This document shows positions 16,531 to 29,115 of a stretch of 64,000 nucleotides of DNA, in pieces. The notes beneath the pieces are model-generated. The model saw nothing but the letters and a program-made list of their open reading frames with translations. It made no database searches and was not told where the DNA came from. The stretch's first letter is position 1; the number at the start of each line of letters is the position of its first letter. Origin of the DNA: Mucidula mucida (lineage: Eukaryota > Basidiomycota > Agaricomycetes > Agaricales > Physalacriaceae); NCBI GenBank assembly GCA_015501055.1, contig JADNYV010000010.1, positions 124,001 to 188,000 of the forward strand, read 5' to 3'. Made by a program: the position numbers and the translations under genes.

Positions 16531-18685
16531 TTATCGCTGATCAGTAGCCATGCCCTGCTCCTTCCAAGTCGCCTGCGCTTCGTCGTACGCTCTTCGAATG
16601 ATCTGCTCGTGTTTCTCCGACCTTGCCTTGAAGGTAACGCTGTACGGAAGCGGAATGCTCACGAACCCGTCACTGAACGTCTTGTAGTCGTCCGCGATAT
16701 CGGGAATCATAGCCTTGCCGGAGGTGGGGTCTATCGGCGCTTGGAAATCTATGCCCCAAACCATTCGGGACAAAACGATGAAGAGCGATGCTTCCGCGAT
16801 GGCGTATCCTTGACAGAAGCGCCTGCCCCAACCAAACACATAGCTGTAAAACATTGAGTCCTCGCACATCAGACAGCCTATTTTTTCACTCAACTGGTCA
16901 CGATCTGTCGGTCCACTGCCCCATCGCGTAGGTTGGCCGGGAACGTACCAACGTTCAGGGAGGAATGCAGTCGGATTCCTGCCATATTGGATCGAGTTAA
17001 TTATAGCTTCAAAGGATGCGCATCTCGCTTACGGATAGCGCGTAGGATCCATGTGCATAGCCCAAACGTTGCCAATTACGGTCGAACCTTTTGGAATGAT
17101 ATAGCCGTTGTAGACCTCATCCTGGTCAGCGCTATGAGGGATACCTGGAGAGGCGACGTCAGTATATATAAACAAGAATGTGGCAGCAGTGCTTACCCAT
17201 GATGGTGGGAGGTCTCTTTCTTAGAGTTTCCTTGATACAAGCTACAAGGTATGGTAGCTCGTCGTCGAAGCTAGGCATACGATCGGGTCCGACTACAGTA
17301 TCAATCTCGTCGCGAAGCTTCTGTAAAACAGCCGGATGGCTCAGCATGAAAAGGATGAAGGACTGCATGGTGCTAGCGGTCGTGTCAGATCCGGCTTCTA
17401 GTACAGTTCCTGCAGTATACGCCAACAAAGTATCTTTCAGCCAGCCGTCCTCAGTGATACCACATCCTGGGGCTGCTGCATGACCGTGTTCTGCACGATC
17501 TTTCAGGTAATCGCCGACAAAGCACGGTGCGGCTGAACCCGCGTCAATGTCAGACTGAATGTCCTTGAGCAGTCCGCCCCACAGTTCCATTTCCCTGAGT
17601 TTTTCAGTCCGGAATTTCTTGGAATTGACTCGGTTAGGCTCACCATTCGTGCATCTTTCTTGCCGCCACACGCCATGGTGCAAGGATATCGGGTAGTTTG
17701 CGGAAGATAGGGAAAGCGTCAGCACTAGTATTATAAGTATGAGTGCTTTGTCAGTTACTGAAGGCGCTTACAGATAGTTTCCGGGTTGTCCGACGATGGT
17801 AAAATTCGCCAGAACCTCATATATCTTATGCCTATCACCAAGAGTCAGTATGACAGTTCATGGTTCATAAACTGAAGCACTTGCAGTCTAGGGTTGCCAA
17901 CTATCTTGTGCGCGCGCTTGCCATAAGTAACCGTCATTACTATACTGGTCGTCTAAAACCTTGTTTAGTGATCGTTGATACAAGACATAAAAGGCGCTCA
18001 CATAGCGGCGTAGTAACGAGAACCAGTGAGTTTCTGCGACATGACCACTCGGAGTATCAGATAGCTTTTCCTCGACGGTCTTATTTCCATGTTCCATCAT
18101 GTCGTGAAGGCATACACAGGACTCTAGATCCTGAAAAGGGCGGAGCTTCTTCGCTGCCATGGGTCCGATGGAGTTTTGAAGGCTCTTTCTTGCAGCCTAT
18201 GATGAAGGGAGAAATGAGATGTGGTTCAAGGGTAGTCGAGAGATATACGTACTTTCCACTCCTTATCATAAGGTAGAAACACCATTCGCTGGCCTGCACT
18301 CATAATATCATGCGCTACATGGGGACCTGTTCTGCTTGAGAACGACTTGCTCCTGTTAACGAACAACTCGTCGGCGGCTTCCGGTGTATTCAGAACGATT
18401 ACATTCTGGGGACCCAATCGCAAATGATAGATTGGTCCGTATTTCTGCGCCCACTCCCGGAACTACGTTCAAGGTGATTTGCTCAGGCAATCCATCCAAG
18501 GCATAGGAAGGTCCACGTACAATTGGGTAAGGACGGAGAGCGGGGACTCGGAATAGATTTCCAAAGAACGGTATTTTTTTGGGCCCAGGAGGAAGAGGCA
18601 AGTTTGATTTTGAAGACGTCTTGAGGAACAGAAACACCACTAGACAGCCGATAGGTACCGCGAAAAGTTCGAAGACAGAAGGCAT
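16531..18685 (-). CDS. Cytochrome P450 monooxygenase (first of two)
   Basis: Multi-exon P450 of roughly 500 residues, intact throughout. It has an N-terminal membrane anchor (IGCLVVFLFL), the proline hinge LPLPPGPKKIPFFGNL, the I-helix AGSDTTAS with the oxygen-activating Thr pair, the ExxR motif as KETLR, the PERW-type segment (FLPERW), and the heme loop FGWGRRFCQGYAIAE with the axial Cys. Introns are 45-65 nt. One, complement(17832-17884), has a GC donor (CT|GCAAGT) and AG acceptor; it is the only join that keeps the conserved RLHKIYEVL in frame. The sequence type matches the CYP2-like/OrdA-like P450s common in basidiomycetes. The substrate cannot be told from sequence; no terpene or polyketide synthase lies beside it. 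Start at 18685 is chosen for the full anchor. Confidence 0.9.
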
Positions 18686-19204
18686 CTTGAGCGATAGGAT
18701 GGGAGGTAACTTGGCGAGAACAGCGCGTACTTAAGGGCTTGACTAGCACCATGGGACAAGCTTTCGGACGCGTCAAACCAGACTGCTCGCCCGGAGTCTT
18801 GCGTGGATACCGTAGGCGTTCATGGGCAAGGAACGCGGCCAGATTGAACCAACGTGTACCATCAGCTTCCCAGCGATAGAATAGAGTGAGAACAGCGTAT
18901 TAATGATATCGCATGGTCTTGGACACCGCTAAGCCCGTGAGGCCATCATGACGGCCTGTTGATGGGTGCAAAAAAGGCAACAGGTTGGCTTTCGGCATCA
19001 TGTGGGTACGCTCGTTCGTACATGTAACAGCCACTGAGCCATAAATAAATAGTATGTTCACCATCGCGTCATCTAAATCCGTTCTTCCGTTCCAACTTGG
19101 GCACGGAAGTTCCGTGCGAGTCTTCCCCTGCTCATTGAGCATGTCAGGGAGCTTTTGACTCTGGCTCCTCCTCCACAGCCAGCTGCGGCTCATCTTCATC
19201 ACAA
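18686..19204. other. Divergent intergenic region between the P450 and the MFS transporter
   Basis: The two flanking genes are transcribed away from each other, so both promoters should lie here. No convincing coding frame or unambiguous element was recognised. Confidence 0.5.
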
Positions 19205-20848
19205 ATGTCGAACCCACATGACGCCAAAGATGAGGAATCCACCTTGTCCCCTCAATTCCATGGGTCTGACACCGAGAAACCGGAAGACGGAAATGCCCCA
19301 CCATTGACTCCGGAAGAATTCGCTCCTCCCGACGGTGGTTTTAAAGCCTGGTCGACCGTACTGGGCGCTACGCTCGTTTCGCTCAGCACATTCGGGTACG
19401 TTGGTCCATGTCATAGTGACCCAATTGCAGTTGACTCGAATATATAGTTTTGTCAACGGTTTTGGCGCGTTTTCAGACTATTACAATGAGACCTACCTCA
19501 CGAACTACTCCGCTACGCTCATCTCGATGATAGGTGCACTACAAGTGTTCCTACTCTACATTCGTACGACAAATCAGCAGTGACTCGTTGACCTGTTTAA
19601 CATCCTTCGAATTTCGTAGTCGCTGGTTTCTCTGGAGCTGTCTTTGATGCCATCGGACCACGCTTCCTTATGCCCTTCAGCGGTGTTATCGTTGTTTTCT
19701 CGATATTCATGCTTTCCTTGACGAAACCACAACAAATATGGCAACAGTTCCTAGCACAAGGTGTCCTGTTCAACCTTGGCGCGTCATTCGGGCAAGTCAT
19801 CCTTCCGTGTGGCGTCCGTAGCTCCTTAACTTGTTGTATTTAGATTTTTCCTTGCCTCGCGGTCGTATCGCACTGGTTCCGACGCAAGAACGCGTACGCA
19901 ATAGGATGTGTGGCTTCTGGTGCTAGTGTTGGCGGCATCATATTCCCAATCATGATCCACCGTCTGATTCCCCAGATTGGATTCGGATGGACGATCCGCG
20001 TAATTGGCTTCATCGCACTGTTTTGTTATAGCATCGGCGTTCTAACAATTCATGCTCGGCGCCCTACAAAACCGTTACCTCCGTTGACACAATTACTGGA
20101 CTTCGGCGCTTTCAAGCATCCCACATATACCCTTCTTGCCATAGGTTCATGGATATCGATATTCGCCATACTTAACCCGTTTTTCTATGTGGGTTTATAC
20201 GGAACGGTGGCGTTCGGACAATCAAACCTTACGTCCTACTACCTGGCGATCCTCTGTGCTACATCCATCGTTGGCCGTGTTGGACCTGGACTTATCGGAG
20301 ATCGTTTGGGACGGTGCGTGACTCTGGAGCTTTCTAAATTCATAGGCCTGATATAAACCACTGGCAGGTATAATGTCATATGCGTCGGCACATGCATCTC
20401 GTCGGTCCTGGTCTTGGCTGTCTGGTATACGTCCAGCACCGAAGGCAGTCTTGTCGCATTTGCCGCGCTCTATGGATTTACATCGGGCCCATTCTTCTCA
20501 TTGCTTCCTGTAAGAACTACGACTCATGCGATACAGTTCCATTTAGTCACTCTTCAATAGTCTTGTGTTGCACAGATATCGCCCATCGAGAAAGTCGGAG
20601 CTCGTATCGGCATGATGTACGCGACCATGTCATCCGGTGCATTTGCTGGTACACCCATCGGTGGCGTCTTCATTAAGACGAAGACGTTGGACAACTTTCA
20701 TGATCTGATACTGTTCTCGGTACGTGCTCCGCGCGCAGTTAGAGCGTGTCTGACCGGCGAATCATAGGGTATCGTCGGGCTTGCAGGTTCCTTCTTCCTG
20801 TTCCTCGCTCGATTTAGTTTGGAACGTCGCGTGTTTGTCAAAATATAG
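19205..20848 (+). CDS. MFS transporter, monocarboxylate-transporter-like
   Basis: A major facilitator with the MCT-like signature PPDGGFKAWSTVLGATLV opening transmembrane helix 1 after an acidic cytosolic N-terminus of about 40 residues. Later segments include SATLISMIGALQVFLL, GVIVVFSIFMLSL, FPCLAVVSHWFRRKNAYAIG (the conserved W-F-R-K-R-A loop), GASVGGIIFPIM, GRVGPGLIGDRLGR and IGMMYATMSSGAFAGTPIGG. About 430-450 residues and around 12 helices are expected. Stop TAG is at 20846-20848. Fungal members are often annotated as monocarboxylate or riboflavin transporters; the real substrate is unknown. All exons can be joined in frame with short GT-AG introns. It lies divergent to the P450, but a functional link is only a possibility. 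Confidence 0.85.
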
Positions 20849-20969
20849 TCTTAATTGGCTGAATGAATAGAACTACTTATACCTTGACAATGTAATTGCC
20901 TTTATGACTGACGGTTGCCGTGCGAGAGCGCTCATTCCCAATGTTTAATACGGCTTTTACCGGCATGCT

Positions 20970-20994
20970 CACGTGACAGATATTACTATAAATA
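20970..20994 (+). promoter_or_regulatory. E-box (CACGTG) and TATA-like element upstream of the UBE2G1-type E2
   Basis: CACGTG at 20970-20975 is followed by TATAAATA at 20987-20994, about 75 nt before the start codon at 21070. The pairing and distance suit a fungal core promoter with a bHLH-type site; function is inferred from sequence only. Confidence 0.4.
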
Positions 20995-21069
20995 TGTGGC
21001 TCAGGAAAGGTCTCGAAGAAAGACCCCATCGCCTTCATCGAGGAATTCTCGTCCGCCGCTCCGCCCGCC

Positions 21070-21958
21070 ATGTCCAAGCCTGCAACCCCCAGTCAGGCTA
21101 ACTCCAATACTCTTCTTCTGCGCCGCCAGTTGCAGGAACTGACCAAGCATCCTGTTGAGGGATTTTCCGCTGGTACGCCTCATCGCGAGCTGTTCAAAGG
21201 CATGCTTATGCTCTGCTAGGCCTTGTCGATGATGATAACATGTATGAATGGGAAATTCTCGTCATCGGGTACGTCGCCGATGTCTTTCATGCGTCCGAGG
21301 CACTCAAACCTCGTCTCAGCCCTGCCGACACGTTATAGTAAATAACACGATCTATTCGTGTATACTGCCCAGGATAACACTTTTTCGCAGTGAAGGTGGT
21401 TTCTTCAAAGCACGGCTTTCATTCCCTCCCGAATTCCCGCTCCTACCGCCCAAGATGCGATTCATAACGCCCATGTGGCACCCTAACAGTGAGGATCTTA
21501 CCATTCATGTTTGTGAATTCCATCTGAAAGGTGATTTAGTCTATGCTGATGGCGTCGTCTGCGTGTCCATTCTGGTGCGCTTGCCTCTCATCCGTTCCCC
21601 CTCGATATCCTCACCGTTCACTTACATTAGCATGCTCCGGGAGACGATCAGTATGGATACGAAGATGCCGGAGAGCGATGGATGCCTGTACACACCGTGG
21701 AATCGATTGTACGCGCCTCATCTCCACCATCATACCTCGACTGACGATTCTGCAGCTCATAAGTGTCATCTCCTTGCTCTCCTCCGATACGCCAAACCTT
21801 GACAGTCCTGCGAATGTCGATGCTGCCAAGGAAGTTAGGACCGATCCAGAAGGTGATCTTGGACTAGTTGCGCGGACCCGCCCTCTAACGTTTCAACAGG
21901 TTACAGGAAAAAGGTTCGGAGACTGGTACGCCGTAGTGCTGAGGAAGCTTTCGATTAA
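21070..21958 (+). CDS. Ubiquitin-conjugating enzyme E2, UBE2G1 type
   Basis: Spliced product of 178 residues from ATG at 21070 to TAA at 21956-21958. It shows LLLRRQLQELTKHPVEGFSAG, the beta-sheet segment MYEWEILVIGPADTLYEGGFF, PPKMRFITPMWHPNIYADG, catalytic Cys97 in VVCVSIL, the acidic loop HAPGDDQYGYEDAGERWMP, and a C-terminal helix RKKVRRLVRRSAEEAFD. The VHTVESI and DSPANVDAAKE segments fit the UBE2G1 branch, distinct from the UBE2G2/Ubc7 branch at 9430. E2s of this class can build Lys48-linked chains (family knowledge). Gly35 and Ile90 are each split by a phase-1 intron exactly as in the other G-class gene. There is an intron directly after the active-site strand. No damage is seen. Confidence 0.92.
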
Positions 21959-22370
21959 TGGGAGGCATTCGTTCTGTGCCACTGAATTGGACCGTGTCGT
22001 GTTAAACTACTCAGCCCAATCCTGGCTTTTCCTACTACCGACCCCAGCTTCATATCTTCTCTCGCATTCCACCATACTATTCTGTCATCTGTCCTTGACC
22101 GTATACATTAAATTCCAACTTCAAGTGACTTCGTGAGCCTCGTCCGCAGAAATTCAGATTAGTTTCTTGATCACGTGATCTTGGACCGCGCAAAGCCCGG
22201 ACCGGGGCCGATCGGTTCCTATTGTCCTTTCCCTCTTGCTAGATTGACTCCTTGGTCTTTGATCGCTTACTATATTATGGCAGCTACTGCGAAGGTATCT
22301 GCCTATGCACAGCGTATGTTATGGCTATCATCTGCTCTGAACCATGTTCAACGAAATTGTAGGCAATAGT
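21959..22370. other. Intergenic region upstream of the ERCC6L2-like gene
   Basis: No gene is supported. An ATG at 22277 opens MAATAK followed by a GT that could be an untranslated or coding first exon, but its phase does not fit the conserved downstream frame, so the start was placed at 22371. Confidence 0.4.
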
Positions 22371-25300
22371 ATGGGCACAACGGTTCCAATGGGTCCGTGA
22401 TCGTTTACAATTCACGATATTTGACGCGAATTCTTGCCAGAAATCGACTCGGATCCCGATTTCAATCCTGGGGTATATATTGAGCCCAAGCCGAAGAAGA
22501 AAACCAAACGAACAGCCAAAGGGAAAGGCCTAAAACGAATTAGAGAAGACAGTGACGATGAATTCGACTTATCCATGGCTAGGCCTAAGAAGAGTACGCT
22601 TCCGCCCAATCAGCTTCGTCTTGTCCTCACCCCTTTGTTAGAGTACCGACCTGAACCTGAAAGTGTCAACCCCCTTCTGCAATATTTTGGCGAGTCTGTC
22701 CAGCATGTCACGTAGTATCTCACTTATTTTGCGCGTAGCCGAAGAGGAGGATCTTGCTCTACAAAGTGCCTCCGAAGCGGAGGATGATGAGGACGATGGA
22801 CGCGAGGACGATGACGACGCTGAGTCCCGACGCCATCTAGAGATTATGCAACGAACGCTGAAGGCAAGAGTCAAGGAGAGAAAACCCCATCCCCACCGCC
22901 GCCTATAGAAGACGATTCCGTCACTGAAGACTCTGACACTGGTGCGTCATTGAGTCATTCTCTTGCCGTTTGCTCTAAACATTGGCTAGAATCCAATCCC
23001 TGCAACAGTAGTAATCTTCCTCTGAAATCAACCGCTAAACGTAGGCAACATACACTGTTCACTTGTCACGCCCGAGGAACTTATGTCTTCACAGCCATCG
23101 AAGAAGAAGACGACTCTGCTACAGAGTCAGAACCTTCTGACTGGGACAAGGACTTCCTTGCTAAGACGAAGGTCAAGGAAGACGCGTCTTGTTCGGAAAC
23201 GGAATCAGACAATGACGACAATGAACCCATTCCAGTCGGCTGTGTACGTGTTCATTACACAAATAGTACTCGTATTGATTTTGCAGCAGAGTATGAAACC
23301 GCGCCCAGGTTTCCCGCTCAAAGATAACCAGAAAGCACTCGGTCCGCTGGTCATTGATGAGAAGGCCGGGCTGAAAATTCCTGGACCTATTAACACATAC
23401 CTTCGAGACTACCAACGAGATGGTGTCCGGTTCTTCTACAGCAAGTATAGTGAAGGCCGAGGCGGACTTCTCGGTGATGATATGGGCCTGGGTAAGACCA
23501 TTCAGGTCATTGCCTTCTTGTCCTCCATAATGAGGAAGGACGGCGTTATTACTGACGTTGACCGTCGTCGGGAGTATGTGTCCAAGTTACAGGACGGGGA
23601 AGGGTGGAAGAAACGCAAAGAGTTACCGCCTGCCAATACAAAATGGCCCACTTGCCTGATTATCGCGCCTAGTACCGTCGCTCAGAATTGGGAACGGGAG
23701 TTAGAATTGGTACGTTCAATCGCTTATGTTGCATGCCGCGCACAAACTCTTTCAATAGTGGGGATACTTTGAAGTCGGAATGTACACTGGGAACGCCGAA
23801 GAACGCAAGCAGGTACTAACGGATTTCAAGTTCGGTCGACTGGATATCTGTGCGTCATCATTATTGACACCACAATTGAGACACTGATCATAAACCCGTC
23901 TAGTGGTCACGACATTTGACCTCGCGCGGATTGACATCGACTTGCTGATGATCTCCCGTTTAGTTGCATTTTCGTTGACGAGGCCCATCGCTTGAAGAAT
24001 GTAAACTCCAAGATTACTCAAGCCTACCACCAGTTCAAGTGCAAGGTGAGATTCGGGCTTACGGGAACCGCGATCCAGAACTCGTACGATGAGTTGCATA
24101 CTATCCTCGACTGGACCAACCCTGGGAAACTGGGAACGATCAAACAGTGGAAAGGCTACATACAGAAGCCACTGACCGTTGGCCAGTCTGCTAATTCAAC
24201 ACCAGAGGAGGAACAGAAGGCCAACGTGCGTTAGAATGCTTCAATCACAGTCATCACACTGAAACCTATTTCAGACCGTAGCGTTGGTCCTCCACGATAA
24301 GATCATGCCTAATTTCTTCTTAAGACGGTGAGTGCTCTCAATTTCGTTCGAAGTACTTCCTGACATCGGAATTAGAACGAAGGAAATATCAAGGACCAAG
24401 TGCGCTGCTCCCTGAACTACGACTTTGTTGACTGATATCCCTCGCAGTTACCGAAGAAGATTGATCAGGTCGTGTTCTGCCCCTTATCGTCGGAGCAGAT
24501 CAAGGCATATAGACGTATCATCGGGAGCGCCGTCGTCCCAGAATCTACTTCACAAGGACGATCCTTGCCTATGCGGCTCGAAGAAACCGTATGTCGGTCT
24601 TGGTAGATGGCGGTCTAAATTGACTTGCTTACAGGAGAAAGAAATGTTGTCACCCCTATAGACCAGAAGATGTTCTTCGGTATATGTCGATTCTCATCAA
24701 GCTCTCAAATCATCTTGCTCTCATTTTACCTTGTGAGTATCACTTTTCTGCTTGACGATTGACTAAGTTCCCTACAGCCGAAAAGGACTCCGAAGAGCAG
24801 GCGAGTTTCACAGTTAATAAACTCACGTTCTTGTTCTGACATTATCGATAGTTGGCCCGGAACCGTGAACTCTCGCGATTAATATTCCCAGATGGTGCAC
24901 CCAAATTTGTAGAGGCCGTAGTGAAGTCTGACTACTGTGGCAAGTGGGACGTACGTGACATCCATTTCGTCGTTGACCAGACCATTGAGATACATGTAGA
25001 CTCTGAACTCCTTGCTCATGAAGTGGAAGCAAGACCGGACCAACAAAGTATTGATCTTTACAAAATCTGTGAAGCTCATCGAGATGCTTGAGTTTGGCAT
25101 CAGACAGAAAAGTCATACTTCTCGTTCATGCTTTCGAAAAGTCCGCTGATTGGCATTGGTTAGACTACGGGTTCTTGAAGCTTGACGGGTCCACTAAGCA
25201 GAGCGATCGTATGTTGGCCTCGTTATTTTCCAGTCAGAGCCTTACCGAATGCCTTAGGAATGAATATTATCGATCAGTTCCAAACCGACCCGAACATATT

Positions 25301-26753
25301 CATCTTCCTGATCTCTACCCTTGCTGGTGGAACAGGTTTGAACTTGACAAGTGCCAACCACGTCGTTATCTTTGGTCCGTCTCGCTTGGCATTGTACGGT
25401 GCAAGTCTCTGACCTTTCGTCATTCGTAGATCCTAATTGGAGTAAGCAACTTATATTTCGCGTCTTGAGGACAGCTTTCTTAGTGTATGCAGATCCTGCA
25501 CACGATCTTCAAGCAATGGACAGGTGAAGTCTCACTGAGCCACTTTGATTCATCCTGTCTCACAACTCCTCTAGGGCTTTCCGTTTTGGGCAAACTCGCG
25601 ACGTTCACGTTTTCCGTTTGCTCGGTGCAGGCAGTCTTGAAGAAATGATCTACGCGCGCCAAGTATACAAGCAACAACAAATGGCCATCGGTTACAATGC
25701 CAGCATCCAAACAAGATACTTCGAGGGTGTTCAGGGTGATCCTTCAAAGCAAGGCGAGCTCTTCGGTCTTAAGAACATCTTCAAACTGCACGAGGGGACT
25801 CTAGCTACCAAACGGGCTGTCAGTGGCTTCTCTTCCGAAATGCTGCGGGAAACTCACGCTTCGTGTAGATCGAGAAGGCGACCAATGCCGAAATGGACTG
25901 GGCCCTTTCTAACATGTCCTCCAAAGGACGGAAACGCCCAATTTCTTCGGAGCAGAAGAAATTAATCGAGGCCGATAAGTCGGTGAAGGAAGATGTACGC
26001 CCATCGCCAAACATATCACGTTGTGGCTTACATTCTCCCAGTCTCTACAGGGTCTAGGAACACTGCTCTTTGACGAGGGTAGGTGCCTCTATATTTGTAT
26101 TCAGTTCCACCTAAGTTCTCGTTGATTTTCAGCTTTGCCCGAAACCCCGTCCGACCTGACCGATATTCAGAAGACTCTAAATGATATCGGTGTGCACTAT
26201 ATCCATCGGAATGAAGACATTCTTGTACCAAGCAAGATTCGCGTGCAACAGAACAAGGCTATGCTCTCGGTACGTCGTGAGTTAGCTCGCGATGTTACAC
26301 CTAACCAACCACTTCGTAGAAACCGGGTCGAGCGAGGCAGCGGGCTTCGCCCAGCAAAGGGTCTGGACGAAAAGGAAAACAGGTTGCGCCAGCATGGCCC
26401 TCCCTTCGACCTCATCATATCAGGAAAAAACTGGCTGCTCAAAAAGTTGCAGCCGCAAATCCGCCTGATGATGGAATGAGGTACGTCTCCTCGAGTTAAA
26501 CGACTCGTCCTCCTGACTAATTCCAAGTGATCAGACTTTTCAAGTATTTCAAGGCCCTAGTTGAGCTGGACTTTGTGAATACGCTTGAAGAGCTTCCCGC
26601 ATGGACCATCAACGTATTGTGGGTCTCTTCATCTGCACTCAATGGAACGGAAATTAACACTACCGTAGTAACAAGGAGTCAAAAGAGACGCAGGACCATA
26701 TGATGGAACTGTTGCGCGAGGCTATGGCCAAAATATCAGACGACTCAGATTGA
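22371..26753 (+). CDS. ERCC6L2: SNF2-family DNA translocase, ERCC6L2-like
   Basis: Large multi-exon SNF2 protein. The N-terminal part is acidic and Lys-rich (EIDSDPDFNPGVYIEPKPKK, a run of Glu/Asp near 22770-22830). Helicase lobe 1: LRDYQRDGVRFFYSKY, Walker A in LGDDMGLGKTIQVIAFL, TCLIIAPSTVAQNWEREL, the DEAH-type Walker B VDEAHRLKN, and the TGT motif FGLTGTAIQNSYDEL. Between the lobes lies DDPCLCGSKKPRKKCCHPY, a Cys-rich knuckle also seen in ERCC6L2. Lobe 2: LKLDGST, FLISTLAGGTGLNLTSAN and DRAFRFGQTRDVHVFRLL. The C-terminal region continues through YFKALVELDFVNTLEELP to TGA at 26751-26753. Human ERCC6L2 acts in genome stability and end joining. The start at 22371 and the phase of the first acidic exons are uncertain; the helicase core is intact. 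Confidence 0.88.
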
Positions 26754-26919
26754 ACCCTTTGCAATGTTGTGCTTTGTATTTATCTTGTTATTGTTATGTA
26801 GCTCTGTGTAATTTATGTATCTGAATATTTACATCGTGTCAGCGCTTGCGAGCCACGTGTGACGAGCGCTTAAGCGCGTCATAAGCTCGACCATGTAGGC
26901 TCTTTCCTTTACGACAGTC

Positions 26920-28366
26920 ATGGACAAAACAGAATCCACGGATTCTGTCCCTCCGACCCCAGTTGCACGTTAGAAATTCGTTCTATATGTATTCGTTTTA
27001 GAGACTGATCGCTGTGATCCACGTTTAGCCAAGCTGCATACAACAGCACTCCCCGATGTTGCGGACGAGCCGACTACTACAGGATCTGCAGCGCCGATCA
27101 CAGGCGAAACAGGTGCGGGATCGGTCATTTGGCTCGAATCTCGTATAGGCAGTGCACTCAGCCCAGGCATAGACCTGTCCACTTTGACAACGGCCCAAGT
27201 GTACGACTTGAACCAGGTCTGATTTCATTTAGTACTACTTTGATCCACGAATAGCCTTTGACGGATTTCTGCAGAGCTTACTAGAGGAGGCTACAGGCGT
27301 CTCGCGCCCTTTGATAGACGAGATCGCGCCGATATCTGCTCTACGCGCAGAATACGAGAACGGCAATCCCTCGTTCCTCAAGCAGATTGATTGGCTCGCC
27401 GACAAGGGCTACCATTACATCCGGAGGACGAAAGGTAGGGTTCTCTTGCCAACGTGGAGAGCGATGAATTAAGAACCTCCTTGAACAGGTGATGGCGACT
27501 GCTTCTACAGATGTGAAGTTCTCTCCTCGCATGGCATATTCGGTATCCTTGACATGAGTCAGCTCTGCAGCTGTCGCATTCGCCTACGTGGAACGTGTAA
27601 TGTCCTCCCTCGATCCGCTCAAGGCCGCTGAAAGCAGCATCAAGACACTTCAATCAACCTTGCCCATGCTTGAGAACGTGGGATTTCAGAGACTGGTCTT
27701 TGAGGACTTCTACGACGTTTTGGAATCGATGATCAAGAACGTGGTCACTCCGGATCCTATCACCAAGAAGACACTCAATGGCGTGGGACTAGTCGAGGCC
27801 TTTCAATCCCCAGAAGGTGTTGTACATGTCTGCATGATGTCTTGAATACCTATTCATCATATCCACAGTGTCCAACTCGATCGTCGTGTATCTTCGACTG
27901 CTTACGGTTCGTTTTCGCGCAGAAATCCCTGTACCCAACTCATAACATCCTAGTCTGCTCAAATCCGAATGGATCCGGATACATATGCTCCCTTCCTCTT
28001 TCATCCAGAGCTCGGGGAGCAAATGGAAGTACGCGACTTTTGTGAAAGCTTCGTTGAAGCAGTCAGCAAGGAGGCAGGTATGTCTCAAGATCCATGTATG
28101 CCGCCTTGCCATTGCGAACGTTCTGCTAGATCATGTTCAAATGACGGCCTTGTCCCGGGCGCTCGAAATCAACGTCAATGTCGCGTATCTCGACGGACGA
28201 AGCCCTAACGGTCAAGTTGACTTTGTGGAATTTCGCAATCCGCCGGACTCTATGGATACACCCATAACCCTTCTTTATAGGTCAGTAATGTCCCAGCTGT
28301 CGTGGTTCCAAATTTTGACATAGCTGTAGACCTGGGCACTATGATATCCTTCTCAAGATGGAATAA
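26920..28366 (+). CDS. OTUB1: Otubain-type deubiquitinase (OTU family, peptidase C65)
   Basis: Spliced product of about 300 residues. After a variable N-terminus (MDKTESTDSVPPTPVA) come YDLNQ..FDGFLQSLLEE, IDEIAPISALRAEYENG, and the catalytic segment HYIRRTKGDGDCFYR, with Asp and Cys of the active site, followed by SVAFAYVERV. The third catalytic residue lies in LLYRPGHYDILLKME at the C-terminus. These are the otubain signatures. In animals OTUB1 cleaves Lys48 chains and also binds and restrains E2 enzymes without catalysis (family knowledge). The Tyr-Arg codons after the Cys are followed by an intron (donor after TACAGAT), and the His loop is also split by an intron; both joins are in frame. 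Stop TAA is at 28364-28366. The gene starts about 170 bp after the SNF2 gene in the same direction. Confidence 0.9.
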
Positions 28367-29115
28367 GGATGCCGACGTCCTTTAACTTTACACATATATC
28401 ATTGCTCATGTACGTCGATAATAAGCGCTTTGATGTGCGCCACGTGTTGGGTAAGACCAAACTGAATACTGCAACAACGATAGCAGCCACCAAGACTACA
28501 GGAATGTCCATTAATGCGAGGAACCTCATGGCGGGTTGAGGACGAAGGGAGTGGAAATGAACAACCCTTGAGATTCATGCACGTGCCGTGAGTCCCAAGC
28601 ATATTTATGAGCCTCGTTTCCTCTCCCATGGTCGCTCAACAAATGACCTTGCTCCAGTTGAGTCTTTTCGCAGCATATCATCTCTTCAAAGTCCGTGTGA
28701 GCGGGAGTACTAAGGCAGCCTCCGACGCCTGAGCTGGTCACAGCGAAGCAGTGAATGCAGCTGTGCTTCTCGTTGAAAAAGAGGACTCTGATTGAAGGAC
28801 TCGAAGTATTCAGGCCCAAGCTCCGGATAGCCAGCAGCCTGGGTCGTTTAACAAACTCATTCAACGCTCACACTGGTTCTCGTGTTGCTTTAGCTAGCAA
28901 TCCAATAATCATCAGGCTTTTCACTCCCACTGAGAGCCAACTGCGAAGCTATGTGAACTCCGGCGGGATTTCACGTCCAATGCATTACCTAAATTCTGAT
29001 TCAGACCTTCTCTTTCCACGCTCCGCTGAGGGTGTCATATGAATCTGAAAATCGCTCCGGGCTCGCTTTAAATCGCGAGCGTGTTCTGTTCCAGGAATCG
29101 TGGACACCCCCAACC
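28367..29115. other. Intergenic region between the otubain and the carboxylesterase
   Basis: No coding region is supported. Just upstream of the carboxylesterase start lies a short inverted repeat, GCTCGC at 29061-29066 and GCGAGC at 29075-29080, around an AT core. Confidence 0.45.

Noticed and set aside
16531..20848. Possible secondary-metabolite cluster (P450 plus MFS transporter)
   Set aside because: No backbone enzyme (terpene cyclase, PKS, NRPS) is nearby and the flanking genes are housekeeping genes.
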